A DNA stretch of 64,000 nt from Lasiosphaeria ovina. Lineage: Eukaryota > Ascomycota > Sordariomycetes > Sordariales > Lasiosphaeriaceae. The stretch lies in NCBI GenBank assembly GCA_033439765.1, contig JAULSN010000001.1, positions 6,510,001 through 6,574,000 on the forward strand, in the 5' to 3' direction. The number at the start of each line of letters is the position of its first letter. Position 1 is the first letter of the stretch. The notes below the pieces were generated by a model, which saw nothing but the letters and a program-made list of their open reading frames with translations, made no database searches and was not told where the DNA came from. This document shows positions 11,230 through 22,733 of the stretch, in pieces. The position numbers were made by a program, and so were the translations under genes.

Positions 11230-12613
11230 GTTATGACAACTACGCCGACGTCGACGGTGACGACGCGGTTCGCGGGTTGGCTAGGTGGTCGGCTAGGTGG
11301 TTGGCTAGTGCGTCGTGGAAGGAAGTGAATGCTAGGGTCCTCGATAACGAGACATTCCGTACTTGCTCAGAGCTGGAAATCTATGATGATTCGGCGTCAA
11401 AATCCGGCAAGAAGTTTCGCAATGCCTCCTACGCCGCTATTTGACAGCCGAGGCGTAGTTGGCTGTTTCAGAGGCGATGATGTCGCCGGGCACAAGCGGC
11501 GGGTGTTGGCCGGGAACTTGGCACGTTGGAAAGCAAGCACGTGGCCACGATGACGACAAACAAGCTCCCGCTCGGGATTTCCGGCAGACAGCAAATTCAG
11601 CGAATACCTACCGAGATGCCGGAACACAATGTGGTACAGAAGAAACAGACGATGAAGTCCCAATGGCACTTTTGTTTTGTTGGTCGTTTGCCGTCGTGTT
11701 ACCATAGGGGGCAAGTTGCCAAGTGCAGATTAAATTGAAGCGGGTCCTCAATCAAGGTTCCTGACAGACGGAGCTGCTTTGCCAGGGTCCATTCACTGGG
11801 TGTGGTGACATGATGTAGCTTGCAGCGGGCCCGTGCTGTAAGTGGAAATCCCCAACCGGCAGATCCCAACCTACGGGCTGTTGTGTAAATCGGATTGTTT
11901 CTTGCAGGGATGTGGTTGGACGTTGCATGCTCTCTGTATCGCTAAAAACCGACCAAATGGTTCAGTAGGTTCAACGTAGCAGGCCACTCTTACACCGTAA
12001 CAGCACTGTATCCGTGTTTTACCTCCGTTATCTACCTACTTATTTTCAAATGAATGGTTTCCTTAACTCTGCGGGTAGTGCTATCCATTGTTTTGCGGTC
12101 AGGTACCTGTAAGGCATCTTGAGCCCTTTACTCTTTATTGTATTTAGTTTGCCTCGGTGGCGAGCGCATTGGCCGAGGACTTTGTCGTTCGTGGAGACGT
12201 CGACTCAGTTACCTTACTTAGGAAAATCCCCCTTGGATGTCTTGCGGCAACAAGACAAGAGATGCCAAACTTAGAGGTTAGTTGGTGTAATAGTTAGTAC
12301 CCAACTTACCTTGCCTACGACTAGTACGGATTACTTTCTCCGTAATCGGCGCGCTTTGAGCAGATTGCTTCAAGTATCCTTCCATTATAATTTATTCGTA
12401 CCTTCCTGTAAGTACTGTGTAATTTACATCAACTTACGTAACATACGTATACCCTGCCGACGTCAATTAAGTGCCCCTCCATTTTTGCGGGGTCCGAAAT
12501 TCGCGTCCAGAACAACCGCGGAGACGCGTCGGGCTTCCAAGGTTCACTTTCATATTCTCTGCAGTTATCGAACTACCCATTCTGTTATCGCCACAAATGA
12601 CACCATCACCACA
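11230..12613. promoter_or_regulatory. Intergenic between divergent SPO14 and gamma-tubulin
   Basis: This 1.38-kb spacer lies between two divergent start codons and holds both promoters and 5' UTRs. Frames here are short and not gene-like. I see no RNA gene or specific regulatory motif I can defend. Confidence 0.5.
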
Positions 12614-14398
12614 ATGCCCAGGTAGGGATCGTAACATTTGTATTCTAACGCATCAGTGTGCACTGTGTACTGACTCGCTATTAGGGAAATAATCACAATT
12701 CAGGCTGGCCAATGCGGCAACAGCAGTTAGTCCAGCCCCATCCCCCTCCGCCATCGAATATACCACATCCGTGTCTTCACATGTGCTCTACTACAGGAGT
12801 TCAAGCTTCTCTCGCGTCTCTTTGCTGTTATGCAAGTCTAACTGTAAGATGTACGAAAATTTCTAACTTCATTGTGAAGTTGGCAGCCAATTTTGGCAGC
12901 AGCTTTGCCAGGAGCATGGGATCAGCCAAGATGGAAACCTAGAGGATTTTGCGACCGAGGGCGGTGACCGCAAGGATGTGTTTTACTACCAGAGCGACGA
13001 TACGCGTTACATCCCGCGGGCAATTCTTGTCGATCTCGAGCCTCGAGTACGTCGCCCCTTATCCCCCTTTATCCTTTCGTTGCTGGCATGCTGAGTTTTG
13101 GTTAGGTCATAAACGGAATCCAGACAGGGCCGTACAAAAATATCTATAATCCCGAGAACTTCTACATAGGAAAGAATGGCGTGGGAGCCGGCAACAACTG
13201 GGGTGACGGTTATCAGACTGGAGAGTTGGTACACGAAGAGATTATGGAGATGATTGACCGCGAAGCGGATGGCAGCGATTCACTGGAGGTTAGAAGTCCA
13301 ACTCCCTGTCCAAACCACTGCTGACTGGTGTTATAGGGGTTCATGATGCTTCACTCAATCGCCGGCGGCACAGGGTCTGGCTTGGGGTCTTTTCTCCTCG
13401 AAAGACTAAATGACCGCTTCCCCAAGAAGATCATCCAGACATACTCCGTCTTTCCGGACACGACCAACTCCGGCGACGTCGTTGTCCACCCTTACAACAG
13501 CATGTTAGCAATGAAGAGGCTAACGCAAAATGCGGACTCGGTTGTCGTTCTTGACAATGGAGCTCTGTCTCACATCGCCGCCGATAGGCTCCATCTGCAA
13601 GAGCCTTCATTCCAACAAACAAATCAGTTGGTGTCTACCGTCATGTCGGCCAGCACCACCACCTTGAGATACCCTGGCTATATGCATAACGATCTTGTCA
13701 GCATTTTGGCATCACTGATCCCAACCCCGCGTTGCCACTTCCTGATGACGTCCTATACCCCCTTTACCGGTGACCAGGTTGAGCAGGCCAAGACCGTCCG
13801 GAAGACTACGGTTTTAGACGTAATGCGACGGCTTTTGCAGCCTAAAAACCGCATGGTATCGACGGTTCCGGGAAAGAAAAGCTGCTACATTTCTATCCTA
13901 AACGTGATCCAAGGAGAAGTTGACCCCACTGATGTCCACAAGAGCCTCCTCCGCATTCGGGAGCGACGCCTAGCGACGTTTATTCCCTGGGGTCCAGCAA
14001 GCATTCAGGTGGCCTTAACCAAGAGAAGCCCGTACATCCCAATGGCCCACCGTGTGAGCGGACTGATGCTAGCGAATCACACAAGCATTGCCACTGTAAG
14101 AATGTTGTTCCCTTTTTGCTCTTCTACTTTGCTAGAAACGTACAGTTGCTGATCTTCCCACCTACAGCTCTTCAAGAGGATATTCCGGCAATACGATGGC
14201 ATGCGGAAACGAAACGCCTTCCTGGAGGGCTACAAGAAAACAACCCCATTTGCAGACAACCTTAGCGAGTTTGATGAGGCCAAGGAAGTCGTCACAGATC
14301 TCATCGCTGAGTACGAGGCTGCTGAGAATCCCGACTATCTCAACCCCGATCTAGGAGAAGGGGGGGTGTCGACTGAGACGGACCGGCGAGACAGATGA
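12614..14398 (+). CDS. TUB4: Gamma-tubulin
   Basis: Gamma-tubulin nucleates microtubules at the spindle pole body as part of the gamma-tubulin small complex. I reconstruct six exons: 12614-12621, 12685-12725, 12880-13046, 13106-13288, 13337-14095 and 14168-14398, giving 462 aa. The first exon is only 8 nt (ATG CCC AG), so the start is defined by splicing into [18 protein letters not shown] sequence. The tubulin GTP-binding signature is present ([15 protein letters not shown]). Other landmarks are [40 protein letters not shown] and [17 protein letters not shown]. The C-terminus ([13 protein letters not shown]...) is the gamma-type tail. All introns have GT-AG ends, and CTAAC-like branch sites are visible. 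The 5' introns are clustered, as is usual for fungal tubulins. Confidence 0.95.
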
Positions 14399-15090
14399 AT
14401 GAACGGAGCGTGCACAGGTAGAAACCGCGGTGTTCGGGAGCTAAGTGTGTTTTTTTTTTTTGCTTTCTTTCTTTCTTTCTTTCTTTCAGCTCAGTGGTTT
14501 AGGCGGGTTTTGTTTTTCTACGGTATTCCACGCATGGGCAAGAGCCTGCAACGAACAGTGGCAGTAATGGAGTTTAAGGCCTCGGGAGTTCAGCGGCAGT
14601 GAATGGATGTCTTATGATGCTGCCATTCGGGGCGTAAAAGATGAATAGCTCTAAATTATGATATAAACCAAGTGCGTTCAAGGTCACAAGAAATTGCATT
14701 CAGTCAACGAACTAGACATATACCCGAGTCTCCCAAATATTCTTTGAATAAGCAACCTTTCGTACAGGCAAAAGAGCCAGAATGCCCATCAAAACTAGGC
14801 CAAGAAAACTGTACAACCCGCTAGTTGTATTTCTGCGACTGCGCAGATGTATTCTAGGTAATATGTACATGAGTCGTCGGAATACAACGAAGCGGTCCCT
14901 TTCTTCTTTGCTGGCGTTGTATCTCAGTCTGTATCCATGTCCCATCTCACTGTCTCTAACACTGCCACCTAGCAAGAGCCCACAGACAATGCCGAATGGA
15001 CTAGTAACGGTTCGATGCAAGATATATGCAAATATATCTCTTACGCCTCTCAGGTCCACGTGTATCCCACCGCCTTCTCCTCGAATTCGA
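14399..15090. other. Convergent 3' spacer with T-run and TTTC microsatellite
   Basis: This 692-bp tail-to-tail spacer lies between gamma-tubulin and NDUFS7. A T-run followed by about five TTTC repeats lies near 14448-14487. No gene is seen. Confidence 0.6.
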
Positions 15091-15957
15091 TCATTTGCGA
15101 TACCACATCCTCGTGATCTTTGTATTCCGCATCTTGCGCTGCAGCTGGAAGATGCCGTACATGAGGGCCTCGCTGGTGGGGGGGCAGCCGGGGACGTAGA
15201 CGTCGACGGGCACGATGCGGTCGCAACCGCGCACCACGCTGTAGCTGTAGTGGTAGTAGCCGCCACCGTTGGCACAGGACCCCATGCTGATGACCCACCG
15301 CGGCTCGGGCATCTGATCGTACACCTGCCGCAGCGCCGGGGCCATCTTATTAGTCAGGGTGCCCGCCACAATCATGACGTCCGACTGGCGCGGCGACGCG
15401 CGGAAGATGATCCCGAGGCGATCTTGATCGTACCGCGGCGTCGACAGGTGCATCATCTCAACGGCGCAGCACGCCAGCCCGAACGTCATGGGCCACAGCG
15501 ACGACTGCCGCGCCCAGTTGGTGATCTGATCCAGGGTCGTGCTGGCGGCGGAACAAGTTTCGTTAGCGACAGCCCTCCTTGTAGTAGACATGCGGGTCCT
15601 TGGGGGCAGCAGCAGCAGCAGCTGACATACAGCGCATATTGAACCACTCCCTTGGTGCCTTCCTGGCTGGGAAGGGGAACCTCCTTGCGCTCGCGCTTGG
15701 CGATACCGTATCCTCCGTGGGGTTGCACGGCGCCCGAGGCGTCGTTGCGTGACGAGGACGATATGGCGGCGGCGGCACGGTAGGGTACGAGATGCGACGT
15801 CGGCTTGGCTGTTCAATTGGTTCGAGCTCGTCAGCGTCTCCGATCAATGGGGGAAGGGAGATGGAGGGGAGGGACACGCCGGAGGACGGGGTTGTCTGCG
15901 GCTGCTTCACTCACCTCGGAGCGCCAGCGAGGCTCCTGTCCTCGCAGATGATAGCAT
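15091..15957 (-). CDS. NDUFS7: Complex I PSST subunit (NDUFS7 / NUO-19.3)
   Basis: This is the core complex I subunit carrying iron-sulfur cluster N2, which passes electrons to ubiquinone in the mitochondrial inner membrane. Three exons are reconstructed: 15957-15915, 15808-15631 and 15541-15091, giving 223 aa. The N-terminus ([20 protein letters not shown]) is a typical cleavable presequence. The conserved block [21 protein letters not shown] joins [12 protein letters not shown] across intron 2. The N2 ligand motifs are visible as the tandem Cys pair in [27 protein letters not shown] and [17 protein letters not shown]. The protein ends in MWYRK, as in the family. Both introns are GT-AG with plausible branch sites (GCTAAC in intron 2). 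Confidence 0.95.
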
Positions 15958-16750
15958 GGCTGATCGCGTCCAGGGCAGGCGATCAGGAGAGAGTGGAGAT
16001 GTCCGAATTGGCCGGGGCACAGCGAGAAATGTGTTCGCGAACAAAAGGGCCCTCCCCCACGAAAGGATGGTTGACGTTCAATTGGTATCGGAGTGCTTTT
16101 CGCCTCCCAGAAAGTGCACCCAGCAGCAAAAGGAAGCCCTGTGATTGGCCACTTAAAGGAGCTTCCAGTTCCCACCAGTCTTGGCATGGCTTTCTTCCGG
16201 TACCCGCCCTTGCCGCCTCAGATCCGGCACGCCACATCAAATACTCGTCTTGGCCACCGCCAGCAAAACTGCCTTTGTCTTATTTCGATCGGAGCCAGAT
16301 TTTATCTTTTGATACAGCGACTATCCTAGTTAGATTCCAACTCAGCTGAGACTGAGCCGGCTTTTCGCCCCTTGACTACACTAGGTTGCCTCTCTATCCT
16401 CGCGGTCTTGCAAAACAAGTGAGGCCTCGTAATCTAATACACTCGTAGAGGTTGATCGACACGATGAACACAGTACTGGAAATAGACAAAACATGGTGAT
16501 TGGGCACATAGTTTCATTCCGGGTAATTCGCAGTGCGCTGGAAGGATACCTACAACATGAATAATGCAAGTACCTTAAGGTAGGTATAGAGACGAATGCT
16601 CACATTAGACTAAGATGTGTTATACCAAGCCCCAATTCTTTCATTCAATTACAACAACCTTGTACCCGTTAACCTCACCAGCGGCCTCGTAATGACCGGG
16701 AATATCGTTCCTCAATAGTAGAACGATACACGGTACTATTTTCTACCAAA
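15958..16750. other. Intergenic: NDUFS7 promoter and MPP10 3' region
   Basis: The 793-bp spacer holds the NDUFS7 promoter on its left side and the MPP10 3' UTR on its right side. Small overlapping frames exist on both strands but none shows family signal. I see no other feature. Confidence 0.5.
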
Positions 16751-19003
16751 TCACAACTTAAAGCTCCCACTTGTAGTCGCCACTACCTTATCCGCTGTCT
16801 TCTTTCCATCGAGTCCTGTGATCTCACCCTTGCGATTGATGACCCTGACACCGCCCTTCTTGAGGCCGCTCATCGCCTCACGCTGGGCCTGGGCCTTCTT
16901 GCTGACCGGGTTGCGTGCATCAGTCCCCCCAGACTTGCGGATCCGCTCCTTCTCCCGCCTGCGTCTCCGCAACTTGTCCTCGCGGCTCATTTCCTGCCGA
17001 GCCACGGGCAAGCCACTCTTGGCGACGACCTCACCGCGGTCAACTGTGTCCTTTCCAGGCGCGTACACCTCCTGTGGCGCAATCATGCTCTCTCCGCCAG
17101 CCACGCCCTGGGCTGTAGTCGGCTGGGCGTCTTCCATGGCAACAGTGGCAACATCGGCGACTATCCTGAGAGTTGGCGCTGCGGGCTTCGGCTTGTAGTG
17201 CCAACTGCTCAGGGCGTCGAGTCTGGCGCTAATGTCTCGCCACATCTGCTTAATCTCGTCCTCGTCGCGGCTAAGCTTTTCGTCCGCCTGGCTAACATAG
17301 GCGTCGGGGTTTGCCTTCTTCACGTGTTCTTCTTCGTAGATCTCGGCCAGACTTTGCTTTCCCTTGACATCCTCCACTTCGACGAGCCCGCGCCGAGCAC
17401 CGGATCCGAGAGTGTCGGGACGGCGACGAAGCACTTCGTCAAACTCCTTGGCGAGAATACGGCGTTTAATTAGCGCCTCGATGGACTCGGACACCTCCTC
17501 GGTAACGATAGGAACCGGCTTGCCGACGTGCTCAAAGTCGAGATCTTCTTCGAGCAGGGAGTTAACTGGTCGATCTACTGCTGCCGCTTCGCCAGCGAGA
17601 GTCCAGGCACGTTTGGCTACCAGTTCGGATTCGAGTCGTCGGATTTCCTCGGCTACCTTCGCTTGTCTCCGCGCAAGTGCCGAGCGACGCGACTTGGGGT
17701 TGCCAGCTGATGCGTCTGACAAGGCATCTTCGGAGTCGGATTCCTCTGAGAAATCCTCAAAAAGGTCGCGCCGAACATCATTCTCAGCCCGCTCAATATC
17801 GGCCTCGGTAGGTATCTGGGGTTTCGAGATTTCTGGGCGTTTTCTCTTGCTCCCGGGCTTGTTTTTCTTCGGAGGTGGGGCAAAGAAATCTTTGTAGAAG
17901 ATGTCGTTTGCGGTCAAGTCAAGGTCAAGGTCAAGGCCGTCTCCCACACCATTGTCGAGCGCGTCATCGCTTTCATCACCAAATGCGTCGACATCCATCT
18001 TGCCTTCGTTAAAGCCTTCGACGGACTCGTCGTCGTCATCCTCCTCGTCCTGGAGGCCTAGTGGCAGTTTCTTCCGGGTAGATTCTGACATGGGATCTGC
18101 ATGCCAGTCTACAGATTCGTCGTCGCTGAAATTATCTGTGTTGGGGTCTGCGCGTGCGTCCTGTGCCTCAAACAATTGTGTCTGCTTGTTGAAGTCGGCT
18201 AGAGAGAAAAACTCGTCGTTGAGACCATGAGGGTCTTTCGTGACATCGCCTCCCAGCTCGCCATTTTCTTCCTCATCGTCTTCTTCCTCGTCCTCTCCCT
18301 CGCCCTCTCCTTCTTCCTCTAGGCCCTCTTCATCTTCGTCTGCGCCATCATCTTCTCCTTGCTTGGAATATCCGCTGAGCATTTCTGCATCGTCCTCGTT
18401 ACTGATACTTGCGTCATCGTCGTCAGACTCTTCGCTGTCCGCCTCGTCATACAACTGGGAAGAGGCGCTGGCCGAATCATCTTCCTCGGAGCCGACCTCA
18501 AAGCCGTCTTGCCCAAACTCGACGAGTTTACCACCCTCGTCGGTGTCCTGATTAACCTTGTTGGATTCCTCGAGTTCTTCGAGGATCCGACTAGATTCTT
18601 CCAGAGCACTTTCGATTATCTTCTTAGCCTGCTGCCAGACCTGGCCTGTTTCAAAGCCGTCGATGTGAAGTTTCCGGATTTTCAGGACGGCGGTTGTGTC
18701 TTTGCCGGCTTCCCTTTTGCGCTTTTTTCCCGCCTCGCGGAGCCTCGATTGTTGCTGATCACTGATCGACCCAGCTAGGGCATCAAGTGTTTCCTTGGCC
18801 AACTGTAGGGAGCCATCCGGTATCAAGGGGGAAGGCTGGAGGAAAACATGGCGGCTTGAAGGGTCGATAGAGTTAAGGAAACCGGCGATGGCTGAACCGT
18901 CTTGAGCTCCTGTCGGGGCAGCCGCTGGCGCCATGGTTGGAGGCAGTGTAAGTGTATGGGATGTGGAAGTTAGAGAAGACGTTGTACTGCTTGCTCCAGC
19001 CAT
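16751..19003 (-). CDS. MPP10: MPP10, U3 snoRNP / SSU processome component
   Basis: Mpp10 is a nucleolar U3 snoRNP subunit that binds Imp3 and Imp4 and is required for early 18S rRNA cleavages. It is a single exon. The open frame extends upstream to 19054, but the first ATG in frame is at 19003, giving about 750 aa (MAGASSTTSSLTSTSH). The middle is extremely acidic, with long Asp/Glu runs, as expected for the family. C-terminal conserved blocks are visible: SLAEIYEEEHVKKANPD, DEIKQMWRDISARLDALSSW followed by HYKPKP, an AMEDAQPT motif, an APQEVYAPGKD motif, and a basic KLRRRRREKERIRK stretch. The protein ends with GLKKGGVRVINRKGEITGL, close to the family consensus. Confidence 0.92.
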   Translation of the reverse strand: MAGASSTTSSLTSTSHTLTLPPTMAPAAAPTGAQDGSAIAGFLNSIDPSSRHVFLQPSPLIPDGSLQLAKETLDALAGSISDQQQSRLREAGKKRKREAGKDTTAVLKIRKLHIDGFETGQVWQQAKKIIESALEESSRILEELEESNKVNQDTDEGGKLVEFGQDGFEVGSEEDDSASASSQLYDEADSEESDDDDASISNEDDAEMLSGYSKQGEDDGADEDEEGLEEEGEGEGEDEEEDDEEENGELGGDVTKDPHGLNDEFFSLADFNKQTQLFEAQDARADPNTDNFSDDESVDWHADPMSESTRKKLPLGLQDEEDDDDESVEGFNEGKMDVDAFGDESDDALDNGVGDGLDLDLDLTANDIFYKDFFAPPPKKNKPGSKRKRPEISKPQIPTEADIERAENDVRRDLFEDFSEESDSEDALSDASAGNPKSRRSALARRQAKVAEEIRRLESELVAKRAWTLAGEAAAVDRPVNSLLEEDLDFEHVGKPVPIVTEEVSESIEALIKRRILAKEFDEVLRRRPDTLGSGARRGLVEVEDVKGKQSLAEIYEEEHVKKANPDAYVSQADEKLSRDEDEIKQMWRDISARLDALSSWHYKPKPAAPTLRIVADVATVAMEDAQPTTAQGVAGGESMIAPQEVYAPGKDTVDRGEVVAKSGLPVARQEMSREDKLRRRRREKERIRKSGGTDARNPVSKKAQAQREAMSGLKKGGVRVINRKGEITGLDGKKTADKVVATTSGSFKL

Positions 19004-22000
19004 ATTTGGCCCGGAGCGAGTCAAAACACGCTTACTATCTCTTTTGACTGGCAAATTTAGGTCGTGTGAAGAGGCTTAGACGCTTTGAGGCTTGTTCGAC
19101 CAGAATTTTTTTTGGACACTGCGATGCCCCGCTTCCGTAAGACCTGGGCAAGATTGGCCAATGGGCATCCGTTGTCGAGCCAGCCTTCTTCTGCCCCGGC
19201 TCCAGCGCGAGGCGCTGAAGGCGGTGGGGTTTTCGGCGGGGTAAAAGTTCGGCCCCCGTTATCCGTAAATCAAAGTACGGAGTAGCGACACGGAGGCACG
19301 GACTCTAAAGAGAGCGCAGACAAAAGAAACACGACTAGAAGACTTCCACTCACTTGACAGCTTACTCCAAACGACGGAAGTGTTGGCCGATCAATCAACC
19401 CGTTTAGAATTTTCCGCTTTCTTCTGGCCCAAATTCACAAATATCAAAGTTCTCGTTCCCTTTCCTTACCTTGGCGATATTGGCCATACTAGCAAAGATA
19501 CTTGTTCCTCGGGCAGGGTCGAATAGTTATTTATTTTGTTTGCCTTACATTATAAGAGAAGTGCACGAGTCTTGTTCGTAGGTGTGGATAAAGGCTGTTG
19601 TGATAGTCTCACTGTCTCAGAGACTTCGATAAGCCAAGCCGGGTATCACCTAACTAGCAGCGCTCTATCTGCGCGCTACTGTGTTAAAGCCCCCTTATTA
19701 TTAATGAGATAAGCATTTTTGAGGCCCTGGCGATAAGTACGTAAGGTGTCTAACACGGATAGCAGGTAGCCAAAAAAAAAAAAAGGTTCGCTATTCAGCT
19801 TGAGAAGCCCGACCAATCCTTTGCGTACGCCTAGGTGCATCCTTATTTATACGAATACGACTCAAGGTCAACAACGTCTTCAGGCGGTTCTAACGAGCTG
19901 GGCTATCTTATCTTACCACCAACAACCTAAAAGTTCAGCCTACCCCAGTTTCTGCTAATTAACACTCCTCACAGGTCCAGGGGTTCAAGTCCAATGGTGT
20001 GACTCCTCATGTGGTCGCCAATCGCCATGTCCATCCTTCCCGTTTCTCTTCATTTATACCAATGCAAGTGGGGTGACGGGCTATCGGTGCTGCAGCTGCT
20101 CTCCAGCGCTATGTTCTCAGTCAATATAGTATGGAGGTTGGGGGGGAGGTATATCACCGACCTCGGCTGCAGCGGCTCAACCTGAGGAATGGATGGACGG
20201 GCTCGTGAGAGTCTGTTATCGGCTGGCCGTTGTTAGTCCTAAGATGATCGCCCCAACCCCTCACAACGCTCCCTTTATCTGAGACTTAGGCTCGGACTGA
20301 CTCTACGACTTGGGTGTACAAGGTCTCCGGAGGTTACCCAAGAAAGCCTACCGCAGAAAGCAAATATATCCCCATGCTTGAGGCGGTAGCGTAGTATCGT
20401 GTCGCGTGATAACATAACTGCCCGTGGCTCTCGAAGCGATACGCGCAACTCGATCTGCAGGCGATATGCAAAACCGTATCCAGACCATGGATACACCGAC
20501 TAGCCGCCTCTCTGCGTCAACTTGCAAAGCTGCTAGTCCAGTCCAGTCTAGCATCCGCCGCACCTTTGGAGGTCCGAAAACGGATCCAAAGTGGTCTGTG
20601 GGGTGATATCGCCGTGTCGAGGTCTTGGTTCTTCCACCGCGAGTAGGAGGGTACCATCCATTACGGCATATCAAAGCCGACTGTTGAGAATAGGTAGGTA
20701 GTTGATCCCGTCTAGGGTCTGGACGCCGAGCCGGCTCCCCGTGAGAAGCAGCTCGAGGGGAAGGTCACAGTGCATGACATCTAATAAGGTTGGTGGGCGC
20801 CTGAGCATGCAGCCTGAAAGGGCGTTTGAAATGCTGTGCAATAATGTAGTTCGTCCCCTTGGCTCGTATCTTCTGCTGAGGGTCTTACGATTACGGCACG
20901 AAATATCCGCAATTTTCTGATGAAAGAAAAGATCGAGACTCTCCCAGCGCGAATCAAAGCCCCTCAACTCAATTGCCGAATAGTTGTTTCTATAAGCCGG
21001 CTCTGCGTGGAAGCTAAGGTAGTATCTTGCAGCGGTCTTGGTCTAACCAACTTGCCTTAGACACTCCGAGACCTGTACTCTACAATCGGCCATGAACTTT
21101 AGGTACTGCCGACATGCCAAGACATAAAATGTACTACCTAATCTACCTAGGTAACCTATATTCATAAGGTACGGTGTACCTGGACCCTTCTTGCGCAAGC
21201 GTGTTCGGAGTACGTATGTGGCGGGTCTGAAAATCTCAACGCTCAAAGCCGCCCCCTTCATATTGTGCTTTCGGCTCGCAATTCCGCAATGCCAATGTCT
21301 GGCCGCCGTTTCGCCGATTGGGAGTGGGCACAGGTCACAAACCGTGTTTCAACGCCACCAACTAGCAATCTCACGCCAACTTGACGAAACAACACCAAGG
21401 ACCGCACGAAATCTACGCACGATATTCCTGCTTTCTCTCCCTTGGTGCGCCGAAACATCGAACCAGGTCGACTGCATGATGGAGCTGCAGGTAATATGTG
21501 GGAATAACTGCCCACCACTAACATGATGGCTGTTTCTCCCGGGGTTGCAGGTCTGAGGGGATTGGCAGGCTCTGATGGTCATGAGGGGTGGTTCAGATTT
21601 CTGGCGGCAAGGCCCGATTCCAACGCAAATCCAACTTATTGAGGTGGGATGAGCGGGACGGGAATAGACGAACGCCGTCTCGAGCTAGACCCGTCAGAGC
21701 TTCTCTGTACGGGAGCCGCTTCCAAGGGATGAGTGCCCCTTTTTTTCTTTTCCTGGGAGGATGAAAAACCTGCCTAGGTCCAAGGATTTATCGGGATTTG
21801 GATAAGGCGTTCGGCATCTCGACGAGGTAATAGGCCTCGTATATCGTGATGTTCCAAGGCTTGATACCCAGAGTAGGCACCTTGACCGCGTCGAATCTAG
21901 TGTTTCATATCGACCTAGTATACCAGGTCGGTTTGGGTTACTTCTGGACAAGCTTTCCGAGCGGAACACTGCGGCCAGGCCCAGAGGGCGTGCCCGCCGT

Positions 22001-22733
22001 TCGCCGTTCGCCGTTCGCCGTTCGCCGTTGAGAGGGGAAGAAAAAGACTGTTCGGACTTGGAGCCCAAGATGCATTGCATGTGCACGCCAACCTTCCTCC
22101 CACGCAATCTTGCCTTGTTAGGTAGGATGTAGGGACATGTCCATGTGGTGGGGGAACGAAATGGGTCTCGTCTTTGGGCTTCGCCCTGCTCGGTTGGTTT
22201 GAGAACAGGGTTGCGTTGAGGGCGATGGCCCGCTCGGTGTGTGTGTGGTGTGTGTGGGTGGGCGGGTGGGAACTAAATTGGCGACTGGTCTGGACCTGAC
22301 TTTCCCGACGACCTTCCAAGAACCCCACTCTGCCTGGGAAGTGGGTATAATTCCACTTGCATGACATGGGCTTTTGTTCGCCTCTGTTCCTTGGTGACTA
22401 GCTTTCTCTTTGTTCTCGGAAAACACCCAATTGCTTACGTCCTGTCTCTCAATGCGCCTTACAGTTGAGTTGCAGCCTTTCTCAGAAGAAGCGCACTTCT
22501 TAAAACTTGCGAAACCCTGAATAGAGCCCGCCTACTCGCCCATTGACGCCAGCCCAGTCCATCCGGTCCGTTGCTATCCGCACCCACCAAAGCCGGAAGA
22601 CGTCACCGCCATCGCAGCGGATTTGCCCCCACCTTCAGCTAGGTACAAACTCGACTACGCGACCTAACCAGCGGAGTTTTGAGGTTTATATCTCCCTGTG
22701 TAGCTGGCAGGAGAAAGAAACAACTAAAAAGTA
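19004..22733. other. Long gene-free stretch between divergent MPP10 and SPX gene
   Basis: I see no gene, tRNA or transposon in these 3.7 kb. It holds an A13 run (19772-19784), a heptamer tandem repeat (21995-22029) and a GT-rich tract (about 22237-22272). It must carry the promoters of the two flanking divergent genes. Unannotated noncoding transcripts are possible but not visible from sequence alone. Confidence 0.5.
21995..22029. repeat. Heptamer tandem repeat (CGCCGTT)x5
   Basis: Five perfect copies of the 7-mer CGCCGTT lie in noncoding sequence upstream of the SPX gene. Confidence 0.9.

Noticed and set aside
15749..16349. Plus-strand frames of 131 and 185 codons opposite the NDUFS7 5' end
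   Set aside because: They overlap NDUFS7 exons and promoter on the other strand and show no family signal.
19004..19054. Upstream extension of MPP10 (MPVKRDSKRV...)
   Set aside because: The extension would start at TTG. The first ATG in frame is at 19003 and gives a normal family N-terminus.
19955..20030. Possible tRNA-like T-loop (GGTTCAAGTCC)
   Set aside because: The flanking bases do not form a five-pair T stem, and no matching D-arm or acceptor stem can be found upstream.
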